This document shows, piece after piece, positions 24,570 to 36,500 of a DNA stretch of 64,000 nucleotides. The notes below the pieces were generated by a model, which saw only the letters and a list, made by a program, of their open reading frames with translations, had not been told where the DNA came from and did no database searches. This stretch comes from Geosiphon pyriformis. Its lineage: Eukaryota > Glomeromycota > Glomeromycetes > Archaeosporales > Geosiphonaceae. The stretch spans positions 351,621 to 415,620 of the forward strand of contig JAAOMT010000741.1 of assembly GCA_016748015.1 (NCBI GenBank), given 5' to 3'. The stretch's first letter is position 1. Every line of letters begins with the position of its first letter. Made by a program: the position numbers and the translations under genes.

Positions 24570-24747
24570 CAGACACAACATATCTCACTATTAAATTTAC
24601 CTTCATAATTTGAAAAAAGCGAATCGAAAATTCATGGGTTCCTTTTAATATTTACTCTTACGTATAATTTATGTATAACCTAATATTATCAAAGGATGAA
24701 TTCCCCCCCCCCCCCTTAGATTAAATAAACAATTCCCACAGAATTTT
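24570..24747. other. Short intergenic between convergent genes, with poly-C run
   Basis: The 178 bases between the STE24 and HIS3 stops include 13 consecutive C at 24703-24715, unusual in this AT-rich DNA. It probably lies in an overlapping 3' UTR. Nothing coding is seen. Confidence 0.5.
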
Positions 24748-25658
24748 TTACAAGACCCCTTTTGTACTGGGTACATCGTTTGTTCCTGTTCTCTCAATTG
24801 CTTGCCGTAAAGCTACCGCGAGTGCTTTGAAAGCAGACTCCGCCCTATAAGTTGTTTCCAATCGTATCAAAATTTTTGATCAAGCTTCAAATTACGGCAA
24901 TCCAATATAATAACTTGTACCTGTGATGGTCATTTTTTCCTTTAATTACATCAACGTGCAAGGTTATGCCTGCCGAGGTAGCAAAAGAAAATAAAACGTG
25001 GGATAGCATTTCTGTAGACAATGTACCCAGTTTTTCTCGCTTTAGATCGAGTGTCACATCGGCAAATGGCCTTCCCGAGATATCAACCACAGCACGTGAT
25101 AGTGCCTGGAGCCGAAATTTTGGGATTTGTCAAAAAATGTCGTTCCTTTAACGGTTATTGATTAAAATCTGAACGATGAATACCTCATCCAAAGGTGCAT
25201 ATGCGTATCCAAAACGTTTTATGCCCCTTGGCTCACCCAGCGCTTGCTTGAAAGCTTGTCCAAGAGCAATGGCTGTATCTTCGGCGGTATGGTGATCATC
25301 AATATGCAAATCTCCTTGACACTTAAGTGACAATGACCATCCCGAATGTTTCGCTAGCGCATCATACATCTATATATTTAAGGGACGCCATAGTATTGGA
25401 TCAAAATTCCAAAAATCTTGTGAGCAAATCTTAAGGATTCTTTTAAGAGCACATATTTTTATTTTTACAGATTACATCCACTCGTCCCAGCAGCGTCAAG
25501 AAAAGGGAATTGAACTTTTAAAAAATTACGTGATCCAAAAATCCAATTCCAGAATTCACATCAATCGTTTGGTTCGCAGCCGAATCCAAATTCAAGGCCA
25601 CACTGATATCGGTTTCTTTTGTTTTACGTGTGATACTTATCTTGCGAGAAATTGACAT
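24748..25658 (-). CDS. HIS3: Imidazoleglycerol-phosphate dehydratase
   Basis: This enzyme makes imidazole acetol-phosphate from imidazole glycerol phosphate in histidine synthesis. The start at 25658 gives MSISRKI, then [12 protein letters not shown]. The exon 1/2 junction rebuilds [18 protein letters not shown] (intron donor GTAATT after the DH codons). Exon 2 carries [19 protein letters not shown], with the DDHHTxED manganese-binding signature, and GYAYAPLDE. The next exon reads [12 protein letters not shown], then [20 protein letters not shown], with a further metal-binding His, and NDHHRYK. The last exon ends [17 protein letters not shown] and the stop at 24748. About 210 residues, stand-alone as in most fungi, with all signature residues present. 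Three introns are likely. Confidence 0.95.
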
Positions 25659-26433
25659 TATGATAAGTATTACTTATTATGAGCTTAAAATGACGAATCT
25701 AAAGGACAAGAACAAGAATGAGCTTTTCGGATTAATGATTTTCTTTCAAAAAAATTGCTCGTTTCGGCATTATCAGCCTAGCTATTGTTTGTTGGGATCG
25801 ATTCCATATTTTTGGTATTGTTCTGCCCTAATATCTAGCAATCCTTGCAGCATTGACGGGAGGGTGATCAATGATTGATGATCATAGCAGATAGTTCAGT
25901 ATTTGCAAGGAGCCATTTGACGCTATTGTATAATTAAATATCTTGCAATGGTTAATGTGACCTTTTTTGCTTTATCATTATGCTATTACCCAGGACTCGG
26001 CATCACAAAACGGCTACCTTCCGAGTCACAAAAATTGTCGGGAAATATGGTATCCTCACCGTAAAAAGAAATTTTACTTCGTGCGACTGTGTGACGGTAT
26101 GACAGAACGTCTCTTTGATTATTTATCCTCTTACAATTCCTGTCTCTCTTCTAACTGCATCGAAAGGTACCATCCTATTATTTAACACCAAAATATTAAC
26201 GTTTTCGCGTCTAAACCTTGAATTTTTGTGCGCAATTTTTCCAATATTACGGTGCTGCAGTACAAATATTTCAGGAGCTGTGTTTCTCGTCCAAACTTCC
26301 ATTCAACGTGTACATAAGTTTTCTTTACCAATTTGACTCTGCCATACCTTTTTTCTTTGGTCGGAACGAAAAGAGAATCCCATCCCGGCGTTCATTCTTC
26401 CATATCTTATTCCAAAAGCATTGCAAAATTTCT
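25659..26433. promoter_or_regulatory. Divergent promoter region HIS3 / coiled-coil gene
   Basis: This 775-bp region separates two divergent start codons. It contains a 7-bp perfect inverted repeat, GACTCGG (25994-26000) and CCGAGTC (26021-26027). The right arm, read on the minus strand, contains TGACTC (26023-26028), the core of Gcn4-type general amino-acid control sites, 365 bp from the HIS3 ATG. Several open frames occur but none looks conserved or coding. Confidence 0.35.
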
Positions 26434-29400
26434 ATGACGAACGAAAATGATATTGCTTCGCCGATACCAACGGTCCAACGTCCAAAGAGAAAAAAGACAG
26501 CTGGTCTCCAAGTCGTGCTCCCAAAGTCGGGTTCAATTACATTTGATAAATTGTTAGATGATTCAAGTAGGAAAGAGAAAGAAGAATTAGCGTCAAAGGC
26601 TGCAACAGATGAGGTTTGTGTTCCAGGAGTAAAGTTGATTCTTGCCCATTCAAACGCTACATAACAAACAAATTGGCTGAAACACCCAAAAAAATCAACT
26701 ATAAAATAATTATTGTGCTGACAATTCATCTACCATATTTAACAGCAAACACAAGCTAAACTTGAGATTAATACAAAACCAGACATATATCAGACGGTCC
26801 CTTACGTGAATGAGGACAAAAGCAAAGTAATTGTAAATTATCCTCCTACTAAAAGCCGAAAGGAGAAAGATGCACATATAAACGATGCGATCAACGCTTT
26901 GAATGGTAAACGAGGGGTGAGTCAAACAATGAAGTTTTAATTATCATTTTCCAACGAGAAATCTCAATTTGAGATAATAGTAAAGCTAATTACAAAAAAA
27001 TGACATATTAAAGCCTGTTAAAAAAAACATGCCACCGGAAGATTATGAAACATTCCAACAAACTATAATTTTGGGAAAAGGGTCTGATCAGGCAAAACCT
27101 CGGGGATCTAATTATGGACAACTAGATTCCGAGTTCCAATTTCCTGTTAGGTCAAATGGATCAGCGTCTACATCCTCTAGTTCAAATTTAGATACCCATC
27201 ATACAAAAATAGGTCGTTTGAACGACGAAAATAAAGATAATGAGCCGGATGATCACGAAAAAACAGATAAATCTCGTCGAAGAAAGAGCAACCTAAATAT
27301 TTTTGCTAAAGAATTCACACCTTCTACAGACACAACTAAATACATAGAGGCAGGAGGAAATAGCGACGAAGAGAAGGTGAAAACTGTAAAAAAGGATAAG
27401 GTAAAGTTTGTTTTATTTATATTTTCCTTGTATTTATGCATGATATAAAGTCCCTGATAAGATTTGCCTTATTTGTAAAATAATATAGACATTAACATAC
27501 GCCAATATTTTTAAAATTACTTTAGGTGATGCAGATATCACAAGAGGTAAACGGGGAATTAATTGATCCACCAATTGAATCAAATTTTCAAAAAAAGAAG
27601 CGAATAGATAGTCAGCCCGACGATTTTGTCTTGGGAACTTATTGCTCTAACCCAGCCATTCCAGTTCCACCGATTAATTGGGATGATTTACACGCGAAGG
27701 TTTCATATGACGTTGCTGCACGTATTGAAGCTGGAGTACAGAAAAGAATTGAAAGGTTTTTAGCCGAGGTAAAGATTCCTTTCACAGAATCTCTCAAGTC
27801 GGATGGTCTACAATCTTCGAACGATGACCTGAAAAGAGATGAAGAAATAAAACTACAACAAGAAGCGGAACGTCGACGTGAAGAATCTGAACAAAAGAAG
27901 GAAGAGGCTAGACTTCAATATTTACGAGATGCCCTTCTCAAAGACATGGGAGTTGGACATCAAAGCTTTGAAAAAAGATACAATGATTTGTTGTCGCGTT
28001 ATGAAGAATTGCAAAAGCGTCAATTTGAGCATCAAAATCAATTGAAAAAGACCGATGATATATTTAAGCGTCATATTGAACTTCAAAATAAGCATGAGAC
28101 CTTACAGTTGAATTTGGAAACAATACTTTTTGATGTCAAAAGCTTTGAGGAGCTCCAAAGTCGATTCCATGACCTGCAAAAAGAGCACAAGCAATTACAT
28201 AATCGATATCAACAACTTCAGGGCGAAATAACTCAATCTCAAAAAAGACAGAACCGTTTGGTTGAACTTGAAAAAGAGCTTGCTCAGCTGAGGAGCCAAA
28301 ATGTCGAATTTGCGAACGAAAACGCAAAGCTTTCCGAGGAGAATCGAACTAACAAAATTAAGAATCAAAAACAAGAAAATATTATCAAGGAATTAACTGC
28401 TCGCGAGCTCGAACTCTCCAATAATATCAAGACCGCACAATTAAAGGATTCTTTGGCTTATCAATCTTTGGAAAATGATTTAAAGCAGGCACGAGAGGAG
28501 CTCCAGAAATTTAATCGAGATTCTAAAATCAAGCTTCAAAATATTGAAGAAGAGAATGATGCTTTAAAAAAGAAAGAAATACTTTGGCAACAACAACAAA
28601 ATCAATGGCAGCAGACGGAGTATGAGTACAAAAAAGATGTTGATGAGCTTAACGATAAAATAAGGGCTCTCGGAATTGATCTTGGGGAATCGAAATTGGA
28701 GGTTCGTGAGCAGCAACGATTGTTTAAAGATGAACTGAATGTAAACAAGAAGATTTTTAACAAGACGGAAGATAATTTGCGCTCACAACTTCATGAGCTT
28801 CAACAAAAACAAATTCACCTAGAAACCAAAGCTTCTTTGAGTGTTACTTTACAAGAGCTTAATAAAACCATACAACAAGAGTTGGAGGAGGCTCTTTCTC
28901 ATAATCGTGAACTCCAGAATATGGTTGAAAGCCATAAAACCAGCGAGAGTCAACAACTTCGTAATCGAACAATGGAAATTAGTATAATGAAAAAACAGAT
29001 CGAAGAATTGGAGAAAAATCGACTTTCGCAAGAACGCACTATTCTCGAATTAGAAGCTAGTGCAGGTGAAATTTTCCAGCTTCGGAAAAAAGTCGCGTCG
29101 CTGGAAACACACACCAAAGAACTCGAGGAAGTGTGTGCACGGATCGAAGATTTGGAAGCACAAACCAGCGAGTTGGAGCGCGTACGTGCTCAATGTCGAG
29201 ATCAGACACATGATTTAGAGAGACTACGCAAGCAAAATCGCGAATTAGAAGAAATTCAAAGATTACAATCAGAAGAAAACCGTTCTATAAAGCAAGAAAC
29301 TGAGAAATTGAATCAAACACTTGATAAACTACAAGTTACCGAGACCGAATTGAATAATACACGTCAGCAGCTAGCAAACAAGGACGCCAGTTTGAAACGC

Positions 29401-30597
29401 ATGCAGAACATAGAATTGAGCAAATTACTAAACCGGGTTGCAGATTTAGATTCCAAATTACGTGAATCCGAAAATAAAAAAGCTCCATTGCAAGCCGAAA
29501 TCACTAGACTTCGTGAGGTTGATACCGAAAAAGAAAAATTGCAGGCCGAAAATAACCGACTGCGAAATTTAGAGAAAGAAAAATATACATTTCAAAATGA
29601 AAAGATAAATTTTGTTACCGAAAAATCGAACTTACAAGCTGAAATAAGTAAATTGGCTGCCTCCAAATTCACGTTGGAGGGCGACTTAAGTAGAATCCAA
29701 AGTGAGAATGCCTCCCTTGAAGCTGAACTTCAACAATTGAAGAATTCAGGTTTCAACAGCAACCCTTACTATACCACTACCTCTTCTATAAACGATTATA
29801 ATTTCACACCTAAACCTGTAAATAAATACAAAGTCCCGCCTGACACCAATAATATTTATAATTCTTCCAAGAATATTTACCAGGCACCGCCTGTTGTCGC
29901 GGACACGTACAATGTTCCCTCTTCGACCACTAATGCGTACAACATTCCACCTGTTATCAGTGAGAAATATGGTCCTCAATCCGTCGATTATAAATTGTAT
30001 GGTGGATCAACACCCATCATAAATAATCATTACACCGATACTTATACGCCATTAACTTCCGGTGGGGCTGATCATATGACTTCATTTACAACCACAGTTG
30101 AACCCATGAACAATCTAGCTGATTCTGAAATACATGATAATCGCCGAATTGACCGTGAAATACTCTTGAACTCGGAGCATTCCAGTATACCTAATGTAAA
30201 TCTTCCGGTCACAAAATCCCGCAGTCAACCTCAGACGTCTAAGGGGTCGGTACACCCTAATTCAAGGTCACACAGCCGAAATAATTCGCGTCAATCATCC
30301 TCCGCAAATAACAAACAAATGGGCACAAAACCCAAAAATAAGGGAAAGAAAGACACTTCCAGCAAATATCGGGAAAATCTTCCAGCAACACCATTTCTTA
30401 AAAAAGATAAAGAGAGAAATGCTGATATATTTTATAATGGAGAAAAGGAGGGGAGGAATGGAAAGAACCAACAGGGAGAAACTGCGGTAAATGTACAAAA
30501 TCAGTGGGGTGATGGAGAGTTGACTAACGATAAGTGGTGGGGAAATGGAAATGAAAAGAAAGAGGAGGAGGAGGAGGAGGAGGAGGAGGAAGAATAA
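26434..30597 (+). CDS. Large coiled-coil protein, unknown function
   Basis: Four exons (26434-26613, 26746-26916, 27014-27400, 27526-30597), all in phase 0, give about 1,269 residues. The N-terminal ~330 residues are basic, Ser/Asp-rich and probably disordered (TVQRPKRKKTAG; KSRRRKSNLNIFAKE). A short ordered-looking segment follows (PPINWDDLHAKVSYDVAAR). From about residue 350 to 990 the sequence is an almost continuous Leu/Glu/Gln/Lys heptad coiled coil. A low-complexity Tyr/Asn/Pro region repeats phrases like YNVPS and YNIPP. The tail is Ser/Lys-rich and ends in a Glu run encoded by a GAG repeat. The type resembles cytoskeletal, spindle-pole or tethering scaffolds, but I do not recognise an orthologue. 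The exact position of the stop may vary with repeat length. Confidence 0.8.
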
Positions 30598-30700
30598 GTG
30601 GAGGAGGAGGAGGAGGAAGAAGAAGCATAAGAGGAGGAGGAAGAATAAGTGGAGGAGGAGGAGGAGGAAGAAGAAGCATAAGAGGAGGAGGAGGAGGGAG
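30559..30700 (+). repeat. GAG-rich minisatellite, 51-bp unit
   Basis: Almost purely purine tract at the 3' end of the coiled-coil gene. After a (GAG)n run the phrase AGAATAAGTGGAGG recurs at 30591 and 30642, a 51-bp period (17 codons). Each unit contains in-frame TAA codons, so the reading frame ends in the first unit and the rest lies in the 3' UTR. Confidence 0.85.
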
Positions 30701-31004
30701 TTCATCGTGTAAAGTTTAAAAAAAATAGACATTAAATTTAAAAACTAGATGTACAAAAGTTTAGTTGTATAAAATATTTTAATAAAAAACCGATTCGATA
30801 GCATTTGCAAGAATACATGTTGTGACTCATCAGTGCAGAACAAAATTAATTGGCTTATACTACTTTTTTCAATCGTAAGTAATTTCCCTCCTTAACTCAG
30901 GCGAGGTAAAACATTTACTACGATCACTCATTCTTCCCCGAGCCTAACCAGCACCATAGTGAAGTTATTGGGATCAAAGGCCAATATTGAACTACCACTC
31001 CAAA
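30701..31004. promoter_or_regulatory. Intergenic / upstream region of mitochondrial SSB
   Basis: Contains the 3' end of the coiled-coil transcript and the SSB promoter. A TGACTCAT site (TGACTCA at 30823-30829) of the AP-1/Gcn4 type lies 176 bp upstream of the SSB ATG. No gene is seen. Confidence 0.4.
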
Positions 31005-31777
31005 ATGTCTTTTCTTAAAAAAGCTTCACTGTTTGCTCCTCGTTCTCGCTATAATAATGTGGGGTTTACCGCGCAAATATGTCAGGTAAACGCTTACAAG
31101 TTTTTACTATACAGTTTATTGACTAATAAAGGTTTTTACCATCCAACCCTTCCTTCTCTATTACTTTCGATGCCTTATTTTTCCATTAATAAAGAGGTTA
31201 TTCTCTGTCAATTCCCCTGTTACGTTGGAACATAACGCGAGTAAAGTATTAAGATTCATTTATTATGGGGTCTAAGAGGTCTTATTGATAATCTTAGATC
31301 TTATCAATTTTCGCTAATTCTACCTTTTTCAAATCCAAAGCTTTTAACAGAGTTCTACTGGGTGGCATTGTCACCGATAAGCCGCGTTTCTTTCAAAATC
31401 CTCAGGGCTATGAACGAGCAAACTATTCCATAGCTACCTATGAAGTTAACAGACATGGTTTTCAGTATCTTTTATAGTTGGTAATTTTTCCACGATAAAC
31501 ATAATTCTGATATTTCATATTTCCTGAAATCTTTAGGAGTAAATGAAACTTTACATTATATTCAAGTTCGTAGCGGGATGCAAATGGATAATATCAAGGA
31601 ATTGAATACTGGGTAAGATGCTCATATATCTCTTTTAGCACAAGTCAAACCAATTGAGCCGGATACCATTTAACGTATCACAGGGATTATGTTTTTGTTG
31701 AGGGCCAGTTGAAGTCTTTTATCAGACAATCGACGGGGGAAAGGGTTATTACCATTGTTCAAGGCAAGACTATTTAG
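31005..31777 (+). CDS. RIM1: Mitochondrial single-stranded DNA-binding protein
   Basis: Four exons (31005-31080, 31341-31457, 31537-31612, 31684-31777) join in frame to about 120 residues, the usual size of mitochondrial SSB. The N-terminus (MSFLKKASLFAPRSRYN) is basic and suits import. The OB-fold signature is FNRVLLGGIVTDKPRF, then YERANYSIATYEVNRHGVNE, LHYIQVRSG and GDYVFVEGQLKSF. The protein coats single-stranded mitochondrial DNA during replication. Boundaries are inferred from frame continuity. The donors used after exons 1 and 2 (GTCAGG, GTTTTC) are weak, so the exact ends are uncertain, but the fold pattern is clear. The symbol follows yeast Rim1. Confidence 0.8.
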
Positions 31778-33394
31778 AAATTTTTGCAATATTTGTCATT
31801 GGGTCCCCATTACTATATTTTAATTACTTTTTATCATTCATTTTTCATTTACAGACAGATGTTCACTGTTACAGAAGACATTTAATAAAAAGTCACATGT
31901 CGGAAGCGAAGACGATGATCAAGCCTTCTGAATTTGAACATATGAACACGACTACGCATTTCCTGAGAAGAATCTTTGATAAATTATCAGTTAATCTTAA
32001 TATTTGGAAGTTGTTAGTCAAGTAATTAATAATAATATTAATATAAATTTGATTGTATTGGTGAATATTTTTTTTGTGTGTAATTTTGATTTGCATTCAG
32101 TGCAAAACAGCATAAACCAACATTTAAAAATGAATTTTTATTAAAAAAATCCTTTTGATGCTCAGCAATTATTCCAAACAAACGTATTAAAACAATTTAT
32201 AAGCTAAAATAATATAAAAAAATAAAACAACAATTATTATTATTAAAAAAATAGATTAATATAATAAAATTTAATTTTTATTTTATTTTATAATTTTTTA
32301 TTAAATTTAGTTTTTTTTATCTATTTTGTAATACACATGTTTTTTATATAATTAGTTATTAAACCAATTAAAATTATTTTATAACAATAAATTTTTATAT
32401 ATAGTTTTATAATTATAAATTTATTTATAAATAATATTTTAATATTTTAACTTTGGTTTAAATGTATTTAATAATAAATTTAAAAAAAAACCAGCATTGG
32501 TTTCAAAAAAAAAAATTTTATAATCAAACTTAAAAATTTAATAAAAAAGTTTAACAATAATAACAATATTTCTTTAAAAAAACTTATAATTTAATTATAA
32601 ATATAATACAAATAAACTAGTTTTGGTTTAAAAAATAATATTGAATTTTTGAATAATTTAAATATGTTAATATTTAAAATTAATTATGTTGAAAATATGT
32701 TAATTACTTTTTTATAAAACTTGATTTTAAAAAATAAATAATACAATAAGTTTAAAATAATTTTTATTACTTTTAATAATTGTTTTTTTTTATTCAAGAA
32801 AAAAATTGTGTTTATTTATTAAAAATTATTTGTATTAAATATTAACTTAATAATTATAAAAGCTAAAATTTTTTTAAAAAACTATAAATTATTAAAAAAA
32901 TATTCTTATTAATTATTAATGTTAAAAAAATCTTTGTTTTTTTAAGATTTTAAATAAATATTAAGTTGTTATTTATTTTTAAATTAAGCTTAATTAAAAC
33001 AAAATTAATTATTAAAAAAAATAATGTATTTATAAATTTTTACAGATTAAAAAAAATATTTTATTTTATTTTTATAATAATTAAAGCAAAAAATAAGAAA
33101 GCTGTATTTTTTTAATTTTTTTAAATCAATTAATAATTTTTTTACTAATAAAATATTAATAATTGTAAAAACTACTTAACAGTATTTTATAATAATATTT
33201 TTTTTAAATAATATAATAATTAAACAGTTTTTTATTGTTTTAAAAGCATTTTTTTTATCTTTGATTAGAAGTTTTTTTCAAAGTTTTTTTAAAACAGTTT
33301 ATTTAAAATAATTCTTATATAATTTCTGTTTTTTAAAAAAATTTTTAAGTATTTTAATAAAAAACTGGTAATTTTTTTATTATTATATTTTTAC
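31778..33394. other. Intergenic turning into an AT-rich desert
   Basis: The first 300 bases are ordinary intergenic DNA. From about 32100 to 33394 the sequence is almost only A and T, with homopolymer tracts and rare isolated G or C. No gene, RNA or recognisable element is visible. Confidence 0.7.
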
Positions 33395-33505
33395 GAGTGA
33401 AATCCAAATACTACCTAGTACAATACATCAAATAACTGATCTAAACTAAACATGAATCATGCATTTTCTATATGCAACCAGTCACTTGAACTAATCAAGA
33501 CTATC

Positions 33506-36500
33506 TTAAGTACTTATATGTACTGAGACCAAGTCTTCAACACTTGAGAAAAACAAACATGACCTACAAAGGCCAAAACCAATACTAATAGTCTTAGCAA
33601 TATCCAGCAATTTAACTACACCTATAAAAAACATCGCAAACAGCCCAAGAACTGAAACCAAAGCTAAACCATCACATGGTATCATTTCACTCTTCTTCAT
33701 GTAGGCATGATGCTTAGCATAGACCAACCAAACTTTATCCTTAAAGGCAAGACATAAGTTATGCATAAATTTCACAACCTTCTGACCAGCTATCTTAAAA
33801 CATTTGAAGACAAATGTAGCTTTTTAAAGCCACTCTTTAAAAACAAAGCCTTTGCAAAAAGCTGTGTGAACTATAACATTTGTAATACAGGAGGACAGTA
33901 ACTGTGAAATATTTGAAAAGAAGATGGAAAGACCAAAGAGCACACTCCAAGTAGCAGCATGAACATTCAACAAGTGACAACAAACAGAATTATTGACCAT
34001 ACAAGAAAAAATATGATCAGAAATCTCTATTTTACCACAATACAAACACAGTACACTGGGGTAACATTTGTCATATAGGCACTTCTAAACAGCAACTGGC
34101 AGCTGATAGTGTAAAGCTTTCATGAAATATGTACAAGCACCAGCCATAGATTTACTAGTAAAGCCAGCAGCCATATGCAAATCTGGATGCCACACCAATA
34201 ATGAGCTAAGCCAATCAATGTCTAAGCACAAACTATTATCCAAAACCCTAGAACCTAAACTGACCTTCTAGCGTGCACAATGAATAGACTGAAAGACTCC
34301 ACAAACAAAATGTTTAGAATTATTAAAGATAATATTATCTTCAGCTAAAATACAACACTTCTTTATGTGAGAAAAAAGACATTAGGATAAAAAAAAAGCT
34401 GTGTTAACAAGCATATTAACATGTTTATTACTCATGACACCTGAGTGATCTTTTACCTTGTGCCAGCTAACATTCAAATTCTTTTTCCTAATAATATTCA
34501 CAATATACTAATGCTTGACCCAACAGCAATTCTGAAAATCCAGATAAAACTAGACCTAATTCCGATTTGCATGCATCCAAGACAGCCTGACTGTTCATAA
34601 AAATGCTAACTGAACTAAGAAAAAGAACACACTCAAAAGCCAACATGATGGCCTACAATTCAGCCAAAATAGAAAACATCAAACCAGAAACTCTGATTCC
34701 TAAATCCAAGCTTATATCCTCAAAAAAAACCACAGTACCAGCTCTCATGTTAACACTTCCCAAGCTTTTCAGAGATCCATCTGTATAAACAAAAAGGCTG
34801 TTAGTTTTAAGACCCAGCAACCAATTGTAAATCAATCCAAACTTATTAGATTCCAAAATGTCTAAAGATTCAATAATACCTACTGAAGAAAAACAGGCAG
34901 GGAAAGAAGCTATACCATCGAGAAAGTCAACAGAAAGCTTAAACCAAATAGGAATAAAGCTATGTGGGTCTAGCCTTTTCCAATACTTGAAAGTTCTCTA
35001 ATTAAAAACAGCTTCATTTTTACCGCAAAGCTGTTTAACAAAAGCAATACTATATTACCAAAGAGATGAAAAAAACTTAAAATAATTAGTCTTGCCAAGA
35101 ACAGATAACATGGAAGTTCCACTATGAAAATGGAAAAAGTTGTTCACATGACCACCCAGAAACAGACTGCACCCATGAAAAATATGAACCACATCTGCCA
35201 AAAAATTATTAGAAGCACTGACTTTGATATAAGCTGGGGAAACCAAAAGGTGTAGTGGACTCCAAAACAGAATCTGCAAATCATAAGACCTGTGCAAAAA
35301 CAACTAACCTAAAATCCCAACAAAGTTTGCAAAACACACAATGAAAACAACTTTGCTTTTAGCCTGAACTTGCTCAAAAGTTTTTAAACCATACAATAAA
35401 GAATAACAAAACACATTATTGGGAAAATTGAAAGGCAGACTGGACTTCAGCTTTAAGCTCTTGCAAATTAAAGAATCTTACTTATTATACACACTAATAG
35501 GAACAAAACTGAACTGTGTCCTGTAGTTAACAATAGGGTGAAAAACTGCTGACACCAGATACAAAAACTGTTTATTAGAAATGGTCTTTCTCAGGACCAG
35601 ATTGGTAAAAAATCTGACATTAGAATTAGCCTTAGCCAGACTAAGCTTTGACAAACTCTCAGTCAACAAAAAAATCCCTAGGTAGTAATGAGACTCTTCT
35701 TTCTTGGCAATGGATATAGATGAATTACTAATAGACAAATAAAGACATGCAACTCTGCAATTGATAAGAATTGTTACTGTTTTGTCATTATTAATAGAAA
35801 TGTTATTGATCCAAAAAATTCACTAACAATATTGAGAATGTGTTGGGTTGCAGCTTGGCTGCTACCAATCTAGATTGTGTTATTAATAAAAGCACCAGCA
35901 ATGAAAAAAGACATCAATTCAGCTTGAGATTCCAAACAACCAGTTCTGACAACATAATAAGAATTCAGCCTATATTCACATATGCTTTCCTGTCTCTTGA
36001 CTTTACACAAAAAAAAATCATAAAATATGCACCAAAAAAGTAGTGAGAACACTTCTTCCTGATCCAAACCATTGTGCACTTGATATCCACTTATCAAACC
36101 AAAATCTGTCATTATCTTATTAACACAGCCATTGTGAATATTGCCAAAAAATCTAATGAACTTGTTACACATTTTTATTCTGACCAAATTGTTCCTAAAA
36201 TGTTCTCACTTAACAGAATCATAAGCTTTTTGCATGTCTTGTAAGACCAGCCAGAGTTTATGGTTCTTTTCCAAAACATCCTCAATAACCAAACCAACAG
36301 CAAAAACAGGAGATTGCATTGTCATATCCTTTAGAACTGAGAAATTGTCTTCATGTAAAACATCAAAAATGCTGTATGCTGAAGAAATCTTGTTCGAGAG
36401 AATCTTGGAAAGGATTTTGTGAGTGGTTTCAATCAAAGTGATAGATCAGGTGTTCATAAAAACTCTCTCCCACTCATATGGTTTTGGAATTATCGAGATC

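Noticed and set aside
30295-30732. 145-codon minus-strand frame rich in Leu and Phe opposite the GAG repeat
   Set aside because: It is the antisense of the purine repeat and the coiled-coil tail, a low-complexity by-product.
32100-33394. Inserted mitochondrial DNA in the AT deserts
   Set aside because: No mitochondrial coding, rRNA or tRNA segment is visible.
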